Notes under the pieces: model-generated
What the model was told of the DNA's origin: nothing
Seen by the model: only the letters and a program-made list of their open reading frames with translations
Databases searched by the model: none
Origin: a bacterium
GTDB taxonomy: Bacteria; Planctomycetota; UBA11346
Direction of reading: 5' to 3'
Assembly: GCA_020047915.1 (NCBI GenBank)
Contig: JAIFND010000079.1
Coordinates: 1 to 57,253 of the forward strand
Length of the DNA: 57,253 nt
Shown here: piece by piece, positions 51,880 through 57,253 of the stretch
How positions within the stretch are numbered: the first letter of the stretch is position 1
How the letters are laid out: the number at the start of each line of letters is the position of its first letter
Translations under genes and position numbers: made by a program

Positions 51880-54219
51880 GTGTCTCTTGAACCACAGCTG
51901 CGCACCCTGACCCGCGGCCAGACCCTGGCCCTGGTCTCCGTCATCGTCGTCTCGGTGGGCGTCAGCGGCGTCATCGTGTGGCAGAGCCATCAGGTCTCGG
52001 AAATCGCCACGCCGCAACGCGAGGCGGCGGCGCAGATGGAGGCGGCCTTGGCCGCTGCGGCTGGCCGGATCGAACTGCTGGGTGCGGCTGACGGCCGCGC
52101 ATCGGTGATGGCGGCCGGACGCGCCGCCGAGCAGGCGATGACGGCCTGTCGGACGGCGGCCCAGAACCTGGACCAGCGCATGGGTGGAGTGCGCACGGGG
52201 CAGGCCCTGGTCGAACTCGAGGCGCTGTGCAAGCGCCTGGGCGAGGTGCGGCTCGAGCGCGCGAGCGCGATCGAGACCGGTGCGGAAGCGGTGCGCCAAG
52301 TGGATGCTGGCGTGGCGCAGATGACGGTCAGCCTCAACCGCTTGGTCGAGGTCGCCGCGCGGCGGCGCAGTGAGGCTCAGGAACAGCTCAATCAGGCTCA
52401 GGCGGCGAGTAGCCGCAACAACCAGGATCTGCACCGCCTGTCCAGGTTGCGCGAACTGGTCGCCCAGTTGCGCAGCATGGTTGATCGCCCGCTGGCCATC
52501 GACAGTCGGCATCGGTTGAATCCCCTCCTCGACCGCGTCCAGGCCCAGGTCGAGGGCATGCGCAGCGAACTGAGTGGAGCCGTCCCGGCCGAGGCGGCGA
52601 TCCTCAGTGCGCTTGATGTGTTCCTCACAGGCTACGCCGATCCGGCGGATGGGCTGCTTGCTCGGCGGCGGGCGCAACTGGTCGACCTGGCCGCCGAAGC
52701 GCCCCGCGCGGCCTACTTTGAACGCGCCCGCGTCCTGGCCAGCAGCGTCGAGACCTGGCTCTCGTCCCTGGCGGAATTGGCCGACCCGCTGCATGTCGCG
52801 GTGATCGAAGCCGAGCGTACCACGGCCGCCTCGATCGCGACGATGGTCGATTGCGTAACCCTGGAAATGGTCGCGCGCGACGCCCTGCTGTCGGCCCGCA
52901 TCCTCGCAGACGACGTCAGTGGATTCGCTGCGCGGGCGGCGGACAACACCACAATCCGCGCTTTCCGCCAGGGAGCCGTGTCGCGCTTGCGCGACCTGCG
53001 CGTCAAGCTGGGAATCGTGCATGGACTGTGCGAAAAGGCCGGCGCGGTCGAGGACGCGCGGCAGGTGGACGAGATCCGCATCCTGGTGTCCAAGGTCGAG
53101 CCGCTGCTTTCGGGCCAGGACGGCCTGTCGGTAGCGGTGGAGAAACGCGTCGCAGCCGAGGCGGCGGCCAATCAGTCGTCCGCGCAGGTGCCCGAGTCGC
53201 TGCGCTTGGCGCACACCCAGGTCGAGGACCTCTCTGGGCAGGCGCGCACCGCTCAGGAGGGGGCACTCGGGCGCATGCAGCTGGTCGCCAAGCTGGCGAT
53301 CGCGGTCCTCGCCGGCATCGGCGCCCTGGCCCTGCTGTTCGGTCGGCGCGTTGCTCGCCGGGTGTCTGGCGGCATCCTGGAATCCGAGGCGCGCGATCAC
53401 GCCCAGGCCCAGCGCATGCGGACGATGATCGAAGAGGTGGCCGGCTCGGCCAAGACCGTGTCCGGAGCCTCCGGAGGCCTGGTTGCCGCGAGTTCCACCC
53501 TGGCCCAGGCGGCGGACGCCAGCCGCGCGCAGTCCGATGCGGTCGCGCACGGTGTGCAGCAGGTCAACGCCGCGGTCGGCTCGGTGGCGACCGCTTCCGA
53601 GCAGATGCAGGCGACCATGAGCGAGATCGCACGGCAGACCAGCCGCGCGGCCGAGGTCGCGCGCGCAGCCGTCAACCACGCCGGCAGCAGCGCCGCGGCG
53701 GTGGACAATCTTGGCGTATCGAGCCGCGAGATCGGCAAGATCGTCGAGCTGATCGCCGGCATCGCCGAGCAGACCAACCTGCTGGCGCTGAACGCGACCA
53801 TCGAAGCGGCGCGGGCCGGTGATGCCGGTCGTGGCTTCGCCGTGGTGGCCGGCGAGGTGAAGTCGCTGGCCAAGCAGTCCGGGAACGCCAGCCAGGACAT
53901 CGCCCGGCGCATCAGCGCGATCCAGGCCGACGTCGCTGCAGCCACCGCTGCGATCGGTTCGATCCGCACCGTGGTCGGCGAGATCGACGGCATCCAGGGC
54001 ACGATCGCCAGCGCGGTCGAGGAGCAGACCGCGACCAGCCGCGAGATCACTGGCTCGCTGACCACCGCTGCCGCCACATGCCGGTCGATCGCCGAGCAGA
54101 TCCAGGCCGTGGTCGGGGCGGTGGTCCAGACCGCAGAGCAGGCCGGGGCGGTACAGCGCCTCGCCGACGAGCTGTCGGCGACCGCGCGCCAACTCGACGA
54201 GCAGGTGGCGAAGGGCTGA
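51880..54219 (+). CDS. Methyl-accepting chemotaxis protein
   Basis: A 779-residue chemoreceptor with a GTG start 7 bp after the binding-protein stop. Membrane helix 1 is about 11-33 ([19 protein letters not shown]). A large, mainly helical periplasmic region (34-465) follows, with many Ala/Arg/Glu residues and no recognised fold. Helix 2 is about 467-488. The signalling domain has the conserved tip [20 protein letters not shown], then [18 protein letters not shown]. No clear HAMP domain is seen after helix 2. It passes ligand state to CheA/CheW. Confidence 0.93.
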   Translation: MSLEPQLRTLTRGQTLALVSVIVVSVGVSGVIVWQSHQVSEIATPQREAAAQMEAALAAAAGRIELLGAADGRASVMAAGRAAEQAMTACRTAAQNLDQRMGGVRTGQALVELEALCKRLGEVRLERASAIETGAEAVRQVDAGVAQMTVSLNRLVEVAARRRSEAQEQLNQAQAASSRNNQDLHRLSRLRELVAQLRSMVDRPLAIDSRHRLNPLLDRVQAQVEGMRSELSGAVPAEAAILSALDVFLTGYADPADGLLARRRAQLVDLAAEAPRAAYFERARVLASSVETWLSSLAELADPLHVAVIEAERTTAASIATMVDCVTLEMVARDALLSARILADDVSGFAARAADNTTIRAFRQGAVSRLRDLRVKLGIVHGLCEKAGAVEDARQVDEIRILVSKVEPLLSGQDGLSVAVEKRVAAEAAANQSSAQVPESLRLAHTQVEDLSGQARTAQEGALGRMQLVAKLAIAVLAGIGALALLFGRRVARRVSGGILESEARDHAQAQRMRTMIEEVAGSAKTVSGASGGLVAASSTLAQAADASRAQSDAVAHGVQQVNAAVGSVATASEQMQATMSEIARQTSRAAEVARAAVNHAGSSAAAVDNLGVSSREIGKIVELIAGIAEQTNLLALNATIEAARAGDAGRGFAVVAGEVKSLAKQSGNASQDIARRISAIQADVAAATAAIGSIRTVVGEIDGIQGTIASAVEEQTATSREITGSLTTAAATCRSIAEQIQAVVGAVVQTAEQAGAVQRLADELSATARQLDEQVAKG

Positions 54220-54284
54220 TCAGCCCAGGTTGACCCCTTGCAGGCTCACGCGGAGGAATCTGTCGCGATCCCTTGGGAATTGAT

Positions 54285-54449
54285 CCTTAACGCAGCATTT
54301 CACACGGAGAACCAGAGCCACCAGAGGTCAAGACAAGGATTTGCGCGATTTCTCCGGTTCACCCGGACGGTGCATGTCGATGTACCATGCAAAGCATTTC
54401 CCCTCTGGTCACTCAGATGCTCAGTGTGACCCCTATCGCCGAGTTGAGG
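54285..54449. repeat. CCTAAAC-type hairpin element, copy C
   Basis: A 165-bp diverged copy: termini CCTTAAC and GTTGAGG, arms at 54301-54327 and 54402-54428 with more mismatches than in A and B. The loop is the same as in copy B plus a block of about 16 bp (around TACCATGCAAAGC). It lies between the chemoreceptor and the convergent xthA gene, and fills most of that 283-bp gap. Confidence 0.88.
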
Positions 54450-54502
54450 TTTTCTCCGCGGCTCACGCGCCTTCGCGTGAGATCCAATCGAGCAATCGCG
54501 GA

Positions 54503-55264
54503 TCAGGCCAGGTCGATCGACACCGGGCAGTGGTCGCTGCCCTGGATCGCCGGATGGATCTGCGCGTCGGTCACGCGCGCCACCAGATCCGGGCTGACCG
54601 TGGCGTAGTCGATGCGCCAGCCGACGTTGCGTGCGCGCGCCCCGCCGCGCATCGTCCACCAGCTGTAGGCGCCAGCCAGGGTCGGATTGCGCTCGCGGAA
54701 CACGTCGCGGTAGCCGAGCGCGAGGTAGCGCGAGAACCAGGCGCGCTCTTGCGGCAGGTAACCGGGGTTCTGCTCGTTGTCGGCCGGACGGGCCAGGTCG
54801 ATCGGCTGGTGCGCGATGTTGTAGTCACCGAGCAGCACGGTGGCGCAGCCGCGCGCCCGCCACGCCGCCAGGTGACGTTCCAGCGCGGCGCAGAAGCCCA
54901 GCTTGTAGGCGATGCGCGCGCCCAACTCCTGGCTGTTGGGGAAGTAGGCGCTGACCACCAGCAGGTCGCCGAAACGCGCACTCAGGACGCGGCCCTCGCG
55001 GTCGAAGTCGGGCTCGTCCAGGCCCTCGACCACCTCGTCGGGCTTGGTCCGGCTGACGATGGCGACCCCGCTGTAGCCCGGCTTCTCGGCGGCGAACCAG
55101 CTGGCGTGCCAGCCTTCGGGTTCGGCGAGGTGGCCGATCTGGTCGAGGTTGGCGCGCACCTCCTGCAGGCCAACGATGTCCGAGCCGGGCACCGCCTCCC
55201 ACGGGATCATGCCCTTCTTGGTGCAGGCGCGGATGCCGTTGACGTTCCAGGTGACGAGGCGCAT
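54503..55264 (-). CDS. xthA: Exodeoxyribonuclease III
   Basis: A 253-residue AP endonuclease/3'-5' exonuclease of the ExoIII/APE1 family, for base-excision repair; cytoplasmic. Motifs are MRLVTWNVNGIRA, VGLQEVRANL with the metal Glu (Val replaces Thr of LQET), GYSGVAIVSR, GDYNIAHQPIDLA, YSWWTMRGGARARNVGWRID and SDHCPVSIDL with catalytic Asp-His. The start at 55264 fits the universal MRLVTWNVN opening; the longer upstream frame is antisense to the next gene. Confidence 0.96.
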   Translation of the reverse strand: MRLVTWNVNGIRACTKKGMIPWEAVPGSDIVGLQEVRANLDQIGHLAEPEGWHASWFAAEKPGYSGVAIVSRTKPDEVVEGLDEPDFDREGRVLSARFGDLLVVSAYFPNSQELGARIAYKLGFCAALERHLAAWRARGCATVLLGDYNIAHQPIDLARPADNEQNPGYLPQERAWFSRYLALGYRDVFRERNPTLAGAYSWWTMRGGARARNVGWRIDYATVSPDLVARVTDAQIHPAIQGSDHCPVSIDLA

Positions 55265-55269
55265 GCGCG

Positions 55270-55304
55270 GGATCCTGGACCGCCGTTTCCGGCGTCCAGG
55301 ATCC
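55270..55304. promoter_or_regulatory. Inverted repeat between divergent genes
   Basis: GGATCCTGGACCGCCG and CGGCGTCCAGGATCC, nearly perfect with one extra base in the left arm and a four-nt centre. It fills most of the 46 bp between the xthA ATG (55264) and the TPR-gene ATG (55311). It could be an operator for both, or an RNA hairpin in either leader. Confidence 0.55.
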
Positions 55305-55310
55305 ATCGCC

Positions 55311-56165
55311 ATGCGCTTCGTCATCCTGTGCTGCCTGGCCTGCCTGTGGGCGGCCGAGCCGCCTGCCGACCTCGGTGGAGCGGCCCCGGCGCTGCCAGCC
55401 GGCTCGCCAGCGCCGCCCCTGGTCGTGCTGTGCGTCGAACCAGAGGACGACGCGACCCCGGCGCTGCCGGCCGGACTCGCCGTGGTGCGCCTCGCTGAGG
55501 CAGCCCAGGTCGAGCGCTGGCTGGGACCGGACCCGGCGCTGCCGGCGGCGGCCCTGGTCGGCGGCGACGGGCTGCTGCTGTGGCGTGGCAACCTGCGCGG
55601 CCTGCCCGCGGCGTGGGAGCGTGAACGCGCGGGCGGCTTCGACCGCACCCGGCTGGCCGAGGTCGCGGCCCTGCGCCTGCGCCTGCGCGCGGCGCTGCAG
55701 GCCGAGGCCGACCAGACCTCGCTGCCGCGCGCCCTCGATCTGACCGGCGAGATCCTGACCCGCGAGCCGCTCGATGACGAGGCCCTGCGCCTGCGCCTCG
55801 ACCTGGCGCGCCATCTCGACCGGCGCGAGGTGTTCCGCGACACGCTGCAGCGCCTGCCGCTGGCTGGGCTGTCGGCCGAACTGGCCAACGAACTGGCCTG
55901 GGCGCGGGTCACCGACGAGGATCTGGCCTGGCGCCAGCCGGATCTGGCCCTGCGCCTGTCCGAGCATGCCCGCGAATTGACGCCCGAGGATCCCGCCGTG
56001 CAGGACACCTACGCGCGGGTGCGCTATGCGCTCGGCGATCTGGATGGTGCGATGGCGGCGCAGATCAAGGCGGTGTCCCTGGACCCCGACGACCCCGCCC
56101 TGGCTGGCGCCCTGGACTACTACCGCGAGGTGCTGGCGTTGCGCGAAGCAGCGCTCAAACGCTAA
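55311..56165 (+). CDS. Exported TPR-type protein
   Basis: A 284-residue exported protein. A signal peptide (RFVILCCLACLWAAEPP) starts at the ATG at 55311; the frame is open upstream but would overlap xthA. The first 110 residues may hold a thioredoxin-like or other small domain (PPLVVLCVEPEDDA, ALVGGDGLLLWRGNL). The rest is helical with TPR-like repeats (LRLSEHARELTPEDPAVQDTYARVRYALGDLDGAM, given here as the region at about 222-256). Function unknown; TPR proteins usually mediate protein contacts. Confidence 0.65.
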   Translation: MRFVILCCLACLWAAEPPADLGGAAPALPAGSPAPPLVVLCVEPEDDATPALPAGLAVVRLAEAAQVERWLGPDPALPAAALVGGDGLLLWRGNLRGLPAAWERERAGGFDRTRLAEVAALRLRLRAALQAEADQTSLPRALDLTGEILTREPLDDEALRLRLDLARHLDRREVFRDTLQRLPLAGLSAELANELAWARVTDEDLAWRQPDLALRLSEHARELTPEDPAVQDTYARVRYALGDLDGAMAAQIKAVSLDPDDPALAGALDYYREVLALREAALKR

Positions 56166-56223
56166 GGGAATGCGAGCCAATTGTCATTGCAGCGCGAACG
56201 GTGCTTCGTCATGATGCAGTGAC

Positions 56224-57039
56224 ATGCGGCCGGCTGGCATCTTGCGCTTCCTCACCTCGAACCGGGCCGTCGTGCCTGATGCCGCTGCGTTGCCGACCGT
56301 AGCCATCGCTACCCCGGCTCATCCATCAGCCCCGGACCTTGCCCCAGTGGTGCAGGCGATGGCGGTGGCCCACGGCGAACTGGCGACCCTGTCCCAGCAG
56401 ATCAGCGTCACCGCCATGGGCGCCCAGGCGGCGGCCGGAATGGCCGCCTTCGGCGCCGCGCAGGGGGTCGGGCAGGTGCAGTCCCTCGCCACCTTCGCCG
56501 AAGAGATGAGCGCCAGCGTGCAGGAGGTCGCCACCCGCAGCACCGCCATGGCGGCGCAGGTGGCGAGCGCCGCCGAGACCGCCCACGCCGTGGGCCGGGC
56601 CTCGGCGGCGGTGGCCGAACTGGCCGACAGCATCACGCGGATCGCCAGCAAGACCCGTCTGCTGGCGCTGAACGCGACCATCGAGGCGGCGCGCGCCGGC
56701 GAGGCCGGGCGCGGCTTCGCCGTGGTCGCCGACGAGGTGAAGCAGCTCGCCGTCGCGGTATCGGTGGCGGCCACCGACATCCGGCGCACGGTCGATGACC
56801 TGCGCCCGCATGTACAGCGCCTCGACGCCGGCAGCCAGACGGCGCAGGACGCGGCGCGCAGCATCGCCGAGGCGACGGGTCAGCAGGCGACCACCGCGGC
56901 AGAGATGGCGCGCATCATCCACGAGACCAGCGATGCCCTGGGAGGCATCGGCCAGGGCATCCAGCAGCCAATGCCGTTGACTTTGCGTGGTGTGACACGG
57001 GCCTGGTGTCGCATAAGCCGTTGTTATAAAAAGACTTGA
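56224..57039 (+). CDS. Soluble methyl-accepting chemotaxis-like protein, 3' end altered
   Basis: A 271-residue cytoplasmic receptor without membrane segments. The signalling hairpin is present: [20 protein letters not shown], tip [33 protein letters not shown]. Receptor-like sequence runs to about residue 248 (GGIGQGIQQ), after which the frame reads through 23 residues ([16 protein letters not shown]) unlike any receptor. The junction near 56970 coincides with the probable left end of an insertion sequence, so the original C-terminus is probably lost. Confidence 0.75.
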   Translation: MRPAGILRFLTSNRAVVPDAAALPTVAIATPAHPSAPDLAPVVQAMAVAHGELATLSQQISVTAMGAQAAAGMAAFGAAQGVGQVQSLATFAEEMSASVQEVATRSTAMAAQVASAAETAHAVGRASAAVAELADSITRIASKTRLLALNATIEAARAGEAGRGFAVVADEVKQLAVAVSVAATDIRRTVDDLRPHVQRLDAGSQTAQDAARSIAEATGQQATTAAEMARIIHETSDALGGIGQGIQQPMPLTLRGVTRAWCRISRCYKKT

Positions 57040-57253
57040 CAAAGCTCGGGAGGTCGGCGGTCGGACCTCATGAGCACCTCTCATGAGCGCGCGATCCACA
57101 ATGACGCGCGGAACTTCATCGACTTCCTCGCGACCGGCTTCGACCGCGAACGATTGTTGGGTCCCCGCCAGGTCGTCGCAGTGCTGATGACCATGATCCG
57201 CGAGCAGTGTGGCTACCAGCGCGGCATCGACTTGGTCCATGAACATCATGGCG
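56968..57253 (+). mobile_element. Left end of probable insertion sequence
   Basis: From about 56968 the receptor homology stops and a lower-GC stretch begins (GTTGTTATAAAAAGACTTGAC near 57020). About 100 bp later a transposase-like gene starts. The right end is outside the window, so terminal repeats and target duplication cannot be checked. Confidence 0.45.
57070..57253 (+). CDS. Transposase-like protein, N-terminal fragment
   Basis: An open frame of at least 61 residues that runs off the window: MSTSHERAIHNDARNFIDFL, then RLLGPRQVVAVLMTMIREQ and GYQRGIDLVHEHH. GGGAGG lies about 17 bp before the ATG. The helical start and the RQVVAVLMTMI segment look like the N-terminal region of an IS4/DDE-type transposase, though no catalytic residue is in view. 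The position at the point where a receptor gene is broken supports this. Confidence 0.45.
   Translation, partial: MSTSHERAIHNDARNFIDFLATGFDRERLLGPRQVVAVLMTMIREQCGYQRGIDLVHEHHG

Noticed and set aside
54503-56008. 501-residue fusion of ExoIII with an upstream domain
   Set aside because: ExoIII starts at the universal MRLVTWNVN. The upstream part is Ser/Arg-rich, antisense to the TPR gene and low-complexity.

Overview
This is a roughly 57 kb, high-GC, gene-dense bacterial chromosome segment. The cell that carries it is probably a diderm: there is an LpxL/HtrB-type lipid A acyltransferase, a SurA-like periplasmic chaperone, an OmpA-family lipoprotein and a putative outer-membrane beta-barrel. 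Several features fit the PVC superphylum, with Planctomycetota- or Lentisphaerota-like lineages most likely: large Ser/Thr protein kinases fused to SUMF1-like or LRR/lectin-like modules, sulfatase-linked sugar catabolism, FecR-domain and cadherin-like exported proteins, and several ECF sigma factors. No rRNA gene or other taxonomic marker is present, so this placement is inference.

Layout. 0-10 kb: a GT4 glycosyltransferase, then a tight co-directional operon (exported repeat protein with a C-terminal sorting signal, kinase-SUMF1 fusion, beta-barrel, FecR protein). 10-16 kb: envelope genes (LpxL-like, HTH membrane protein, OmpA lipoprotein, SurA-like) and an ECF sigma/anti-sigma pair. 16-31 kb: housekeeping genes (ppc, rodA, an RluA-type synthase, phoH, an HD-GYP phosphodiesterase, rlmI-like, a nitrilase, purB, a short comEC). 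30-39 kb: a GPH/MFS transporter with a very large insert, an MsbA-type ABC exporter and a 1298-residue kinase-LRR-lectin protein. 38-44 kb: SGNH hydrolase, slyD, cysH, ECF sigma, a double-hotdog dehydratase-like protein, purN. 44-51 kb: a carbohydrate module (CBM9-like/esterase, AraC regulator, sulfatase, IclR regulator, KDG-kinase-like PfkB kinase). 50-57 kb: a solute-binding protein coupled to a chemoreceptor, xthA, a TPR protein, a second chemoreceptor whose 3' end is altered, and the start of a probable transposase at the right edge.

The most unusual feature is not a gene. Nearly every intergenic gap over about 150 bp contains an element built from short degenerate units (mostly 7, sometimes 8-9 bp) in direct array on one side and inverted on the other, so each could fold into a long hairpin. 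Unit sequences differ between loci (CGTTCGG, GGCGGAA, GGGGTTA, CTYNAAG, AGCTNNN, ATGCTGGA, ACCAGAG), but the architecture recurs. One family, three copies of 145-165 bp bounded by CCTAAAC/GTTTAGG, keeps its sequence including the loop and looks like a discrete mobile or transcribed element. In one case a repeat arm appears to encode the signal peptide of a small exported protein.

Functionally, the segment mixes envelope biogenesis and surface display, phospho- and c-di-GMP signalling, and degradation of sulfated or uronic-acid-rich polysaccharide.
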